From positions 248,001 to 312,000 of the forward strand of contig NZ_JACHXU010000006.1 in the NCBI RefSeq assembly GCF_014192335.1: a DNA stretch of 64,000 bases, read 5' to 3'. The notes under the pieces were generated by a model. That model was given only the letters and a program-made list of their open reading frames with translations. It did no database searches and was not told where the DNA came from. Source of the DNA: Aporhodopirellula rubra (GTDB lineage: Bacteria; Planctomycetota; Planctomycetia; Pirellulales; Pirellulaceae). The position numbers were made by a program, and so were the translations under genes. Shown here piece by piece: positions 18,004-27,408 of this stretch (positions are counted from its first letter, which is position 1; each line of letters starts with the position of its first letter).

Positions 18004-18367
18004 GTGCACTTTTCACCGATTGCGGGAGGACTCCGCAGCGGCGAAGCCCATCGCATGACCTGCGCGGGCAACGGGCAAATCCGGTGCCCTCATTCGCCCA
18101 CTCGAAACTAGCACGAGCCGCAACGAGCGATCTTATAGACGCTGTCCCCGGGCCAGCTAGCACAGCGGCCGCGAATGCCAGTTTCGGGTGAGCCCGATCA
18201 CGCAGAACAATGCCGAGCAGCCGGAGAATTCCCAGTGGAATTCGCGGCGTTGGATGCGACCAATGGCGATGTGGCAACTCAGTGCGCCAAACCTAATGCT
18301 CCGCGTCATTGGCATCCCGAGTGCTACAATACCGCCCTCGATCCCCCTCCTTTCGGGCACCCACCCA
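18004..18367. other. Intergenic region upstream of the PQQ-propeller gene
   Basis: About 364 bases after the tRNA terminator. Open frames on both strands read as low-quality text with no motif. No clear promoter or RNA structure was found. Confidence 0.4.
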
Positions 18368-19657
18368 ATGAATTCGCACCAACGATATGCATCCCCCATG
18401 CTTCAACGGCCCCTTGTTCTGACAGTTGCTCTCCTCGCTGCGATCACTTCATTTGACCAACCCTCCAACGCGGTGACGGCGGGCGATTGGCCTCAAATCC
18501 TCGGTCCGAATCGCGACGGGCTGGCGGTCGATGAAACCGTGTCGGCCTGGGAAAACGCTCCCAAGATTCGGTGGCGAACGAAGTGCGGAGCTGGCTACGC
18601 AGGGGCGGCCGTATCCGATGGCAAAGTATTTGTCTGGCACCGCAACGACAAACAGGAGACGCTCGATTGCCTCGCTACAGACGATGGCCGCTCACTCTGG
18701 CAGGCAAACTTTCCCGCGATCTATCGCGGTGGAGTCGACGCGGACCGGGGTCCGCGCTGCGTTCCGCTCGTCTCGGGAGATCAAGTTTTCCTCTATGGTG
18801 CCGGTGGTGATTTAAGCGCGGTCGCGGTCTCCAACGGAACAACTCAGTGGACACGACAACTGCGGACTGAATATGACGCCGACGATGGCTATTTCGGTGC
18901 AGGCAGTTCACCCATCATCGTCGGCTCCACGCTGATTGTTGCCGTGGGAGGAAACGAACGATCCGGCTTAGTCGCGTTGGATACCCAAAGCGGCAAAACC
19001 CGCTGGACGGCGGTCGACCAAGAAGCCGCCTACGCGTCGCCGGTAGCCATCGAAATCGAAGGCCAAACCCGCATTGTTGCCGTCCTTCGACTTCAAACCG
19101 TGATGATCGATCCAGCGTCGGGCAAAATCCTCGGCGAGTTCGATTTCGGCCAGCGCGGCCCGACCGTCAATGCCGCGACCCCGATAACGAGAGATGGCAA
19201 ACTCTTTTTAACCGCGTCCTACGGTGTCGGATGCCGCATGCTCGACATGAACTCCACGCCATTGAAAAACACCTGGAACTCCGACGATGTCATCAGCAGC
19301 CAATACGTCACGCCTGTCTTAATCGACCAGTGGCTGTACGCGATCACTGGGCGAGAAGACTTCGGCACCGGTGAACTCTTGTGCGTGCGTTGGTCCGACG
19401 GTGAAGTCGCGTGGCGTCGCCCCGGTTTTCAAACCGCACATCTGATGGGACTCGGAAACAAAATACTGGCGCAGCGTGTGAGCGGCCAACTCGAACTGTT
19501 CGCCGCTGAACCAAAAGCGTTTCGCTCCCTCGCCACGATGGACTTGCCCGCCGGTACCTACCGAGCCTTGCCGGCATTTTCCGATGGCACGCTTTACTGC
19601 CGCAGAAACCTCTCTTCCACCGAGAGCGAATTGATCGCGGTTGAACTCAACCAATAG
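18368..19657 (+). CDS. Secreted PQQ-like beta-propeller protein
   Basis: A 429-residue protein with a signal peptide (LQRPLVLTVALLAAITSF) followed by GDWPQILGPNRDGL, the standard opening of planctomycete PQQ-repeat 'outer membrane protein assembly factor BamB-like' proteins. Repeated blades have the pattern G-x-L-x-A-L-(D)-x-x-x-G-K-x-x-W (for example VALDTQSGKTRWTA, CVRWSDGEVAWRR). It is likely a periplasmic scaffold or binding protein rather than a PQQ enzyme, since no catalytic Asp/Cys-Cys motif is seen. ATG 18368 is used; ATG 18398 would give a tighter signal peptide. Role unknown. Confidence 0.85.
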   Translation: MNSHQRYASPMLQRPLVLTVALLAAITSFDQPSNAVTAGDWPQILGPNRDGLAVDETVSAWENAPKIRWRTKCGAGYAGAAVSDGKVFVWHRNDKQETLDCLATDDGRSLWQANFPAIYRGGVDADRGPRCVPLVSGDQVFLYGAGGDLSAVAVSNGTTQWTRQLRTEYDADDGYFGAGSSPIIVGSTLIVAVGGNERSGLVALDTQSGKTRWTAVDQEAAYASPVAIEIEGQTRIVAVLRLQTVMIDPASGKILGEFDFGQRGPTVNAATPITRDGKLFLTASYGVGCRMLDMNSTPLKNTWNSDDVISSQYVTPVLIDQWLYAITGREDFGTGELLCVRWSDGEVAWRRPGFQTAHLMGLGNKILAQRVSGQLELFAAEPKAFRSLATMDLPAGTYRALPAFSDGTLYCRRNLSSTESELIAVELNQ

Positions 19658-19727
19658 CAAAACGATGCCGCTCGTATCCTAGAGACGCCGGAATCTCCCA
19701 ATCTTTCCAACGCTGACTTGGCTATCA

Positions 19728-21269
19728 ATGGCGCCAATGCTGATCCAAACGTTCACCGATTGGTGGGGAGTGTTGATCCCCGCGACTTTCCTGCTGATCC
19801 AAGCGTTCGCGGTGCTGTCCTCGCTTCATGCGATTCGCAACGTGAGAACCAGCCAAGGTGCGGTTGCTTGGACGGTCGGGCTGCTCACGTTGCCGTACTT
19901 TGTCCTGCCCGCGTACTGGATTTTGGCGCGGAGTCGGTTTGCCGGATACCGCGAGGCCATTCGCAGCGTTGATCGCCAGCATCGTGAGTCGGTGGGCTGC
20001 ATCGAGCGTGAACTGCGCACGCCCCCGGACACACGCACCACGTCATTGACCACCCCGCTCGAGCAAGTTGCCGACGTTCTCGACACTCCAATTAGTGACA
20101 ACAACCAATTTCGCTTGTTGATCGACGGCGACGAGTTTTGTGACGCGTTGCTCGAACAAATTCATTCCGCCCAACATTACGTCTACTCCGAGTTCTACAT
20201 CATCCGCGATGACGAGTTTGGAAACCGATTTGCTGATGCGTTGATCGCGAAAGCAAAGGAAGGAAAGGTGGTTCGGCTGCTCTACGATGAAGTCGGTTGC
20301 CTGAGTCTCTCGGCATCCTATCTTCGACGACTCAACGAGGGCGGAGTCGATGCCAAACCATTCAACACCCGTCAGGGTTGGGTAAACCGGTTTCAACTGA
20401 ACTTTCGCAATCACCGAAAACTGCTGGTCGTTGACGGACAGAAGGCGACGATGGGTGGGCTGAATATCGGGGACGAATACCTCGGCAACCACGACTGGGT
20501 GACGCGGTGGCGGGACACCTCCGTGGCGATCCGAGGAAACGCCGCACGGAAAATCCAAGCCGTTTTCGCGGCCGATTACTACTGGGCCGAACGAAAGGGG
20601 CTCCCGGAAGCACAGTGGCAACCACCCCCATCAAACGCCGAAGCGACCTCTTCCAACACTTCATCTGAGGCTTTCGCTTCGGTCGATTTGTCGCCCGGCG
20701 ACTCATCGCCGTCTAGCGCCGGCGGGCAGGCCGCGTTGTGTGCGACAGGGCCTGCCGACAACCGAGCCCGTGCGACGATGATGTTCGCTGCGGCAGCGAA
20801 CGCCGCGACGGAACGGATTTGGATCAGCACACCTTACCTTGTCCCCGACGACACCACGCTCACGGCACTTTCGATGGCCCGCGCCAGAGGTGTCGATGTC
20901 CGTTTGATCATTCCCAATACGCCTGACCAATGGCTGGTTTACTTAGCCGGGTACCATTACGAAGCCGAATTAAAATCGCTCGGCATCGCGGTCCACCGCT
21001 ACACCGATGGCTTCTTACATCAGAAGTGCGTGCTGGTCGACGACAAACTAGCAATGATCGGATCCACCAACTTGGACAACCGATCGCTTTATTTGAATTT
21101 CGAAATGATGCTCGCAATCGATGATTCTGATTTCGTACACCAAGTCGCTGAAATGCTGACCGACGACTTCGCGGCGTCGACAGTTACCGGCACCGGCGGC
21201 CCACACTTGCAACCATGGTACGTCCGTGCCGGAACCGTGATCGCTCGCTTATTTAGCCCGATTCTCTAG
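19728..21269 (+). CDS. cls: Cardiolipin synthase (phospholipase D family)
   Basis: The enzyme condenses two phosphatidylglycerols (or transfers a phosphatidyl group) to form cardiolipin at the inner membrane. The 513-residue product has two N-terminal transmembrane helices (~14-35 and ~45-68). It has two HKD motifs: HRKLLVVDGQKATMGG at ~229 and HQKCVLVDDKLAMIGSTNLD at ~431, each followed by the N/R-containing tail. A 60-residue Ser/Pro-rich insert separates the halves (~300-345). ATG 19728 or ATG 19737 could start translation. It follows the PQQ gene after 70 bases on the same strand. Confidence 0.92.
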   Translation: MAPMLIQTFTDWWGVLIPATFLLIQAFAVLSSLHAIRNVRTSQGAVAWTVGLLTLPYFVLPAYWILARSRFAGYREAIRSVDRQHRESVGCIERELRTPPDTRTTSLTTPLEQVADVLDTPISDNNQFRLLIDGDEFCDALLEQIHSAQHYVYSEFYIIRDDEFGNRFADALIAKAKEGKVVRLLYDEVGCLSLSASYLRRLNEGGVDAKPFNTRQGWVNRFQLNFRNHRKLLVVDGQKATMGGLNIGDEYLGNHDWVTRWRDTSVAIRGNAARKIQAVFAADYYWAERKGLPEAQWQPPPSNAEATSSNTSSEAFASVDLSPGDSSPSSAGGQAALCATGPADNRARATMMFAAAANAATERIWISTPYLVPDDTTLTALSMARARGVDVRLIIPNTPDQWLVYLAGYHYEAELKSLGIAVHRYTDGFLHQKCVLVDDKLAMIGSTNLDNRSLYLNFEMMLAIDDSDFVHQVAEMLTDDFAASTVTGTGGPHLQPWYVRAGTVIARLFSPIL

Positions 21270-21526
21270 CGGTTTACAGCGTTTTAACCTTCGAACGAGA
21301 CCTTACGACTCGCGCCGTTGCAGAGCTATTCACCAGCAGTCAGCGAACGTTCTAATTTGAAAAACACTGAATCGAGATTTAACAAAGCGTCTGCACTTCG
21401 TCACCGCTAAGAACTCGGCTCGGGCTGGAGAGAATGCCGTCAAAATATTCAGCAAACACCGATACCAGCCCAAACCATTGCCGATTTCCACGACGCAAAT
21501 ATCGAACTGCGTCATGAAGACGCGAA

Positions 21527-22078
21527 TCAGTGATCATGACCTGCATGATCATCGTGGGTGTGTCCTTCGTGGTCATGGTCATGCATGATCTTCCCGGTGA
21601 AGGATTTCCCTTGAATCTGAACCGTGACCGCCCCCTCGGCTCCGCTTTCGAGCCACTCGTTCAACTGCGGATCCTCCGAACTGAACAACGATGCCTTTCC
21701 ACCTTCATCGCCATCGAGTGACTGCGCGGGTAACTCAAACGATTTAACTTCATCGTTGTGTTTCAGGCTGACGGTCAACTGGTCGGCCTCGATCGCAACC
21801 GTGCCCGTTGCAGCACTGTCGAGCACATACAACTGCACCCCATCGCTGCCATGCAACATTTCGATGTGGAATGCTTCCTTGCCGAGTTCGACCAATTCCC
21901 CTCCATGAGGACCATGTTCGGGATGCCCCGATTCCTCCGTCAACATTGGAAGATCATCGATCACGAGTTCGTCAGAGGCGGTCTCTGCCGAATCGCCGTC
22001 TTGCGAATCGCTGGAACAACCGACCACGCAAAAACAAATCATCAATACGACCAACAGCGGTTCTGACTTCAACATCAT
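21527..22078 (-). CDS. Lipoprotein with His/Asp-rich C-terminus
   Basis: The 183-residue product has a lipobox signal (LLVVLMICFCVVGCSSD), an acidic linker, a small beta-rich domain (EAFHIEMLHGSDGVQLYVLD) and a tail of alternating His, Asp and Gly (HDHDHEGHTHDDHAGHDH). A second His cluster (GHPEHGPHGGE) lies after the linker. Both are likely to bind divalent metals such as Zn, Ni or Cu at the cell envelope. ATG 22078 has AAGGA upstream; a longer frame to 22351 lacks a signal peptide at its start. Whether it acts as metal store or sensor cannot be told. Confidence 0.8.
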   Translation of the reverse strand: MMLKSEPLLVVLMICFCVVGCSSDSQDGDSAETASDELVIDDLPMLTEESGHPEHGPHGGELVELGKEAFHIEMLHGSDGVQLYVLDSAATGTVAIEADQLTVSLKHNDEVKSFELPAQSLDGDEGGKASLFSSEDPQLNEWLESGAEGAVTVQIQGKSFTGKIMHDHDHEGHTHDDHAGHDH

Positions 22079-22359
22079 TCCAATTCCTTGAATGCGAGCG
22101 TGACTGTTACAAAAAAGGTAGGCGACAACGTGCACTCTCGACCGAAAAACTCTGCAGCCGGCTAGCCTTGCCCGCCTCCTCATTTCACCAAGACTAGATC
22201 GCCTTGCAGCAATCTGGAAGCACACAATCTGCAAAAAGACGCTACTCACGCGAACGATCCATTGCATGCAATTCCAGACCGAAACGATCTCGTAGGCTCT
22301 ACCCAGGCATCCCAGACGCCTTATAGAATTCGGCACACCGCCGCATCCCACGCCCCATT

Positions 22360-25300
22360 TTAGCGGGGCTTTGTTTTTTTTGCTCCGAGCCCAATCTGCT
22401 GCAAATGAGCGAGCAGCTCGGGGTCATGACGATAGCGTTCGACAACACGAGCCAAGTTTTTCTTCCATGAACTGAAACTAGGCGGCTGGCCGTTTTCGTA
22501 GCACGCGTTCAACGATTCACCGAGCGAAGTTTCATACTCTGACTCCATCACCGCACAAATCGCACGATGGATCGTCTCTCGGTCGGCCAACTCGCGTCCC
22601 TGTCCCGCTTCAGAAACCACATGCCAATAGCTCAAGAAATCACTGCGTTGTCGGGGCGGAAGTTGTTGAGCAATTTCAGTAATTGCTTCCGGCGTTGAAA
22701 ACCGTACGGACGAAAGCGGATCGCTCGATCGGCAGGCGATCTGATTGCCATCTGAATTCACAATCCGATCACCAAACACAAGCCACTGGTGCCGAAATGA
22801 GGTTATCTCCAAAACGGAATCGATCCGTTCACACTCGACACTCCGCTGCAACAGTTGCCCCGCATCCCACCTCGCCAATCGCTCACCAAGGTGTTCGATG
22901 AGAAGATCCAGATGTCGATCTCGCACCGCATCAGCGGCATCGTTTGTGGCCGACAATGCCTCTTCAAATAACGTCGTCCATCGCAGCAACTCGTTCGGAG
23001 AGGTTCCCTCTCCGCACAACCTGATCGCCGGTAACAAACAATCTTCAACGGGCGAATCAACCTGACTGATAAAGCGGTTCATGTAACGCATCAACTCATC
23101 GATAACATGATGATCAGCCAAAAAACCTGTTCCGACGCCCGTGGAGGACCGCGCGACCGCGGCGATCTCATTCAACAAAATACAATCACAACGCTGCAGG
23201 GCGTCCAACGTTAATTGAGCGAGAAAACGTTGTTTCCGTTGCATTTCTTCATGCGACCGCCTCGAAACACTTTGGCAATACGCCGTCAGTGCCAGACGCA
23301 GGTCGCGAGAGTCGTCCGCACGTTTGATTCGCCTCTCCAACCACGCTCGATCAAGCCAAACCGAACGGACCGCAGACAACTGAACCACGGCGTTGGCAAC
23401 CAGCGAATTTTGCGGAACGTCCACGAGACGGGCGAGCGACTCGATCGGCGGACGTACCGACGCGGACAACAACGCACCAACCGCGGCAGCTCGCGTCGAC
23501 GCGGGCACGTGTTCGGAGCGAGCGAGCTGTGAAATGACGGTGGCACCCACATGAAATGGCTGTCCCTCTAGTCGCTGCAAATATTCGACGAGACCAGGAT
23601 CTCCCGGGTCAACCGACGCGATCCAACGGACCATCCGATCTCGCTCGCGTGGCGCCAACAACGGGATACTCTTTGAAGACAAACTCAGCGTCTCGGTCGA
23701 ATCAACATTGGCGTCCCGGTCGCAATTGTGTTCGGAAACCCACTCATTGAGGCCATACTCGCACACGAGCTCTAACGGCGCGTACTTCACAATCTGCCGG
23801 AGAGTCTCGACGTCGAGATCACGACGCGTGTGAGCCGCCCGCAACAGGAAATCAGCGTCCAACTCGGAGAGCGCCTTGAGAGCTTGAACTCCGATCGGTG
23901 ATGAAGTCCCTCGCAGAACAAGATGCAAGAGACGCTCACAAATTGACGAAACTAAACCCGTTGATTGATCTCTTCTCCACCCTGCCGCAATAGCAACGTG
24001 CGCCAACCGAATGGCAATTTGATGGAACCGATCGTCTTTGCCGAACCATCGCTCTACCGATCGATAGCAGACCTCGCGGAAAGTCCCCGGCAGTGCGGCG
24101 GCGTACCGCAATATCTCAAACTGACTGACCGATACGATTGATTGGTCAAAGAATTCCGCTTGTTCTTCCTCGCTCTGTTCTTCGACCACGTACAACGCGA
24201 CAAAGAACTTTTGAAAAGAATCGTGTAGAAATCGATATTCATCCACGACCGTGTCGGCGCGGTTGAGAAAACGACTCCGTAAGATCGGTGTTTCACTGAG
24301 GCCAACTTTTTCAACGCGCCACTCCAAGTCACATCCGAAGTAAACGTCGCGATCGGAGCGCGACTTAAACCAAGTCTCATACGCCATCCGGCTGATCGCA
24401 CGCACGTGTTCGGTTGTCAGTGTTGCGACCGTAGACGGTTTTGAGTTCTCGCGTTTGCGAACCCAAGCAACGATTTGCTGCAGAGCCGTTCCCTCATTGA
24501 TCGGCACCGACTTGGGAGCGTGATCGGCCAGATACATCACCAACAACGCAAGCAGATATGGGTTGGTGGTACACTCATCCAATTGCCGGGAAGAACGAAT
24601 CGAATCGAGTATCGACTGCGGCGACCGAGAGGGGAAACGTGTGCGAAGCAAGTTTCCAACCAACGTCTCAGATTCCTTCACATTGAGACAATCGAGGCGA
24701 TAAACACCAACGTGCGGCTCCTCACACAGCAAACGTGGCAAACCCGATGGGCGGGATGTGATGAGCGTAACGCAATGCCGTGATTCCTCTTCGATACGTT
24801 CGGCAATAATGGGCCGAAGTGTTTCAGGAACTTCATCCCAACTATCGAGCAACAACAGAAACCGCTCATGCTCCGACGACAATTCACGAAACCGCTCTGC
24901 CGCGATGGATCCGTTCAAACCAGGATACGCAAGCGAGTCGAAGAAGAATTCGCAGATCGAACACTCCGGGTGTTCCGCCAAACAGGCCGCATATTCACCG
25001 AGATCCACCACAACCGGAATGTCAAAATCACGAACGCTGCCTCGCGTTACCGCGGCGGCTAACCATTGAATCAGGGTTGATTTCCCGCTACCCGGGCCAC
25101 CTACCACGACGCTGCGCCGAAACGTACGTGCAACAATACTCGGGATATCAACACGTGGTTGGATCCACTTCGGATCCGCGTCCACCACCTCCTCACGTGC
25201 AAAAAGCTCGACGTACATCCGATCGAGTGGCTCAGCCAATTCGCCGGGGACGGCAGATGGCAGATGTGTCCACTGGCTACTGGTACACAATTGCTCGAGC

Positions 25301-25749
25301 CAGCATTTGATCCCGATCTCAAAATGGCGGTTCGAATCGAGATCGCCGGATCGCTCGGAAGAAGGGTCCGCCGAACCACTCTCGCAAACGTCCACCAAAT
25401 CACTTTGCAGGACCAGATCCCCCTGAAGAAAACGTGCGATTGCGGCGGGAACGTTGACGGTCGAGCGAAGTGCGAATTTGCTCCGTAAATAACGGCGGGC
25501 ACTCTCTCGTAAATCAACAGCCGAAGGACGCTCGTCGTTTCCAAATTGCTCCGACCAATGATCCGCAATCGCATCCACCTCGTCGCAACAATGTGGCGGT
25601 ATCAAATTGAGCAGAACAGCAAGAGTCTCGACTCGAATTCGGAGCGAGCTCTCATCACTTGGCCCCTCCCAAGCGGGTGCTTCTCCCGTCTCGATTCCAG
25701 CCAAAAATACGAACGCCTGCTCGAGGGCAATTTTTTTTGAGGTGTTCAT
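22360..25749 (-). CDS. NACHT-type STAND ATPase
   Basis: A 1129-residue protein. The N-terminal ~200 residues are helical and unknown. A NACHT NTPase follows, with Walker A VVGGPGSGKSTLIQW (~215-222), Walker B RFLLLLDSWDEVP (~297) and a sensor TLITSRPSG. A winged-helix-like region (YRFLHDSFQKFFVALYVVEE, the usual 'FxHxSxxEFFAA' element) comes next, then ~550 residues of helical HEAT-like sequence. This architecture is that of bacterial NACHT proteins, several of which are antiphage sensors that bind ligand with the C-terminal repeats. The effector would be the N-terminal region, which I cannot identify. ATG 25749 is used. The gene is divergent from the XRE-regulator gene. Confidence 0.85.
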   Translation of the reverse strand: MNTSKKIALEQAFVFLAGIETGEAPAWEGPSDESSLRIRVETLAVLLNLIPPHCCDEVDAIADHWSEQFGNDERPSAVDLRESARRYLRSKFALRSTVNVPAAIARFLQGDLVLQSDLVDVCESGSADPSSERSGDLDSNRHFEIGIKCWLEQLCTSSQWTHLPSAVPGELAEPLDRMYVELFAREEVVDADPKWIQPRVDIPSIVARTFRRSVVVGGPGSGKSTLIQWLAAAVTRGSVRDFDIPVVVDLGEYAACLAEHPECSICEFFFDSLAYPGLNGSIAAERFRELSSEHERFLLLLDSWDEVPETLRPIIAERIEEESRHCVTLITSRPSGLPRLLCEEPHVGVYRLDCLNVKESETLVGNLLRTRFPSRSPQSILDSIRSSRQLDECTTNPYLLALLVMYLADHAPKSVPINEGTALQQIVAWVRKRENSKPSTVATLTTEHVRAISRMAYETWFKSRSDRDVYFGCDLEWRVEKVGLSETPILRSRFLNRADTVVDEYRFLHDSFQKFFVALYVVEEQSEEEQAEFFDQSIVSVSQFEILRYAAALPGTFREVCYRSVERWFGKDDRFHQIAIRLAHVAIAAGWRRDQSTGLVSSICERLLHLVLRGTSSPIGVQALKALSELDADFLLRAAHTRRDLDVETLRQIVKYAPLELVCEYGLNEWVSEHNCDRDANVDSTETLSLSSKSIPLLAPRERDRMVRWIASVDPGDPGLVEYLQRLEGQPFHVGATVISQLARSEHVPASTRAAAVGALLSASVRPPIESLARLVDVPQNSLVANAVVQLSAVRSVWLDRAWLERRIKRADDSRDLRLALTAYCQSVSRRSHEEMQRKQRFLAQLTLDALQRCDCILLNEIAAVARSSTGVGTGFLADHHVIDELMRYMNRFISQVDSPVEDCLLPAIRLCGEGTSPNELLRWTTLFEEALSATNDAADAVRDRHLDLLIEHLGERLARWDAGQLLQRSVECERIDSVLEITSFRHQWLVFGDRIVNSDGNQIACRSSDPLSSVRFSTPEAITEIAQQLPPRQRSDFLSYWHVVSEAGQGRELADRETIHRAICAVMESEYETSLGESLNACYENGQPPSFSSWKKNLARVVERYRHDPELLAHLQQIGLGAKKTKPR

Positions 25750-26337
25750 GTCAGCGGGGCACGCCGAACGTGATCTTGCGTCGACACCGTTGCGTCCTTG
25801 GTCGCCGAACCGCAAGAAGTTTCCTTCAACGACCGGCATCAATTCGTCGACACGATGGTCTGCAAATCCAGAAGCGGCCAAATCCTTTTGCTACGTGTCG
25901 TGGACAATCAATCGTCACTCAGCCCCGAAATCCATCGTGGATATGGGCTCACTCCTCCGGCGGTATCAAAACCGCGGCGCACCTAAGAATACGCATTCCT
26001 GGCCCCAGTGCATGGCCCCAGTACGAATGTCCAGGCAGATCAGGGGCAACCTATTTTGCCCAATCCCTCCGAAGTCCAACTACATTAGATGAGCCTCTCG
26101 CAAAGAGAACCTTTGCCGCTAGACGGTTTACCCCAGGCGGGTAAAAAAAGGAAACCGAACGGTTGAGAAGATGCCCCGAGTTGTCAAAACCAGGTCCCAA
26201 AAGACCTGTCATCGACCCGTCTCAATCCGTCCGGCCCCTTGAGAGAGAAAAATTAATGTTAATGTGATTTCGATGTGCGCAAGAAAAGCGCAGCTTCAGT
26301 AAAATCCTGTCGCAATTTCGTAAAAAGTGGAACTTCA
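25750..26337. other. Divergent intergenic region between the NACHT and XRE genes
   Basis: About 590 bases with broken reading frames. It holds the palindrome at 26127-26145 and AT-rich sequence near 26250 (AATTAATGTTAATGTGATTT) that may carry the promoter for the XRE-regulator gene. Nothing else was recognised. Confidence 0.5.
26127..26145. promoter_or_regulatory. Perfect 7-bp palindrome, candidate operator
   Basis: TTTACCC-CAGGC-GGGTAAA lies ~190 bases before the XRE-regulator start and ~380 bases before the NACHT start. Symmetry, length and AT-rich arms fit a dimeric regulator site. Confidence 0.4.
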
Positions 26338-27408
26338 ATGCCTCGTGGCAGCAGCAAAATTCGGACTGCGAGAAAAAAGCTCGGCCAGTCGCAGCTTCAA
26401 CTCGCCCTCAATGCGGGAGTTGGTGTACGTACGTTACAGTTGGCCGAGGGCGGTAAAGACGAAGTTTCCGACAAGACCCTCAAACGGATTGCGGATGCCC
26501 TCGGACTATGTCTCGAGGATGTCTGCTACCACGACGAAGCGCTTTCAGAAGACGATTTTGACAAGTTGCCGTGGTCCATGTCCCGGTTCATCCGAAAACG
26601 GGTCGCCCCCAGTCACGAAGCCTTCTGTCGCGACGAAGCTGACACGCAAGCCGTCCTCGGACTCATGCGAGAGAGTTGGAGTGTTCACTTAGGCAACACG
26701 ACCCCCGAAGAAAATGAAGACATTTTCTTTGAAGCCGATGAACAGCTCAACAAGCACTACTTTCGGTATGAGAAACGCTATCTCGACATCTGGAACAAGA
26801 ATCCAGCAACTCTCATGCTCGCCACCCACGGCGATGAACGTCGCGGGGCGAGCGTCGTCTTACCCGTGACCGACGATGCCTACGAACGTTTTTACAACGG
26901 TGAGGTTTCGTTCATGGATCTGACCGAGGAAGACGTGTTGTACGAAAGCCAGAACCTCGTCTTGGATCATGCCGTTGAGTTTTGCGGAACCGGGAACCCC
27001 GCCTGGTACCGATTTACCGAAAGCCTGAGTTACTCCGTATTCTGCCAAATCGCGATGCTGTCGATCGACCCAACGGCAGACGACTTCCGAATGATTTCGT
27101 TCGGCGCCAGTCCCCTGAATATCAAACGTTTGTTCTCGATCGGTTTTCAAGATTCCGGCAGCACGATGCCCGAATTCCAGTATCCGATTTGTCACTTTTC
27201 AGTTGATCAGAACGAGCAATCCGATGGCACGTATGTGCAGTCAACCACGACAACCCACTACGCTCACCTGTTCAAAAGATTCTGTAAAGCACCGTCTCGA
27301 ATTAGCGCGAAACGGCGGATCCTCACACACGTCTTGCGTGCGATGCAACCGGCCGTTAAGCCAATGCGGCACGTTGCGACGAACAGTTCGGATTCACACG
27401 TCGCGTAA
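26338..27408 (+). CDS. XRE-type regulator fused to an acyltransferase-like domain
   Basis: The 356-residue protein starts with an XRE/Cro helix-turn-helix (~8-65: RTARKKLGQSQLQLALNAGV, then TLKRIADALGLCLEDV). The rest (~85-310) contains LMLATHGDERRGASVVLPVTD and GASPLNIKRLFSIGF, which look like GNAT-fold strand/helix elements of the FeeM-like N-acyltransferase class; this part is inference. ATG 26338 is used; a GTG at 26275 would add 21 residues. Its 3' end overlaps the 3' end of the convergent ligase gene by 53 bp. It may sense a product of the adjacent acyltransferase operon. Confidence 0.7.
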   Translation: MPRGSSKIRTARKKLGQSQLQLALNAGVGVRTLQLAEGGKDEVSDKTLKRIADALGLCLEDVCYHDEALSEDDFDKLPWSMSRFIRKRVAPSHEAFCRDEADTQAVLGLMRESWSVHLGNTTPEENEDIFFEADEQLNKHYFRYEKRYLDIWNKNPATLMLATHGDERRGASVVLPVTDDAYERFYNGEVSFMDLTEEDVLYESQNLVLDHAVEFCGTGNPAWYRFTESLSYSVFCQIAMLSIDPTADDFRMISFGASPLNIKRLFSIGFQDSGSTMPEFQYPICHFSVDQNEQSDGTYVQSTTTTHYAHLFKRFCKAPSRISAKRRILTHVLRAMQPAVKPMRHVATNSSDSHVA

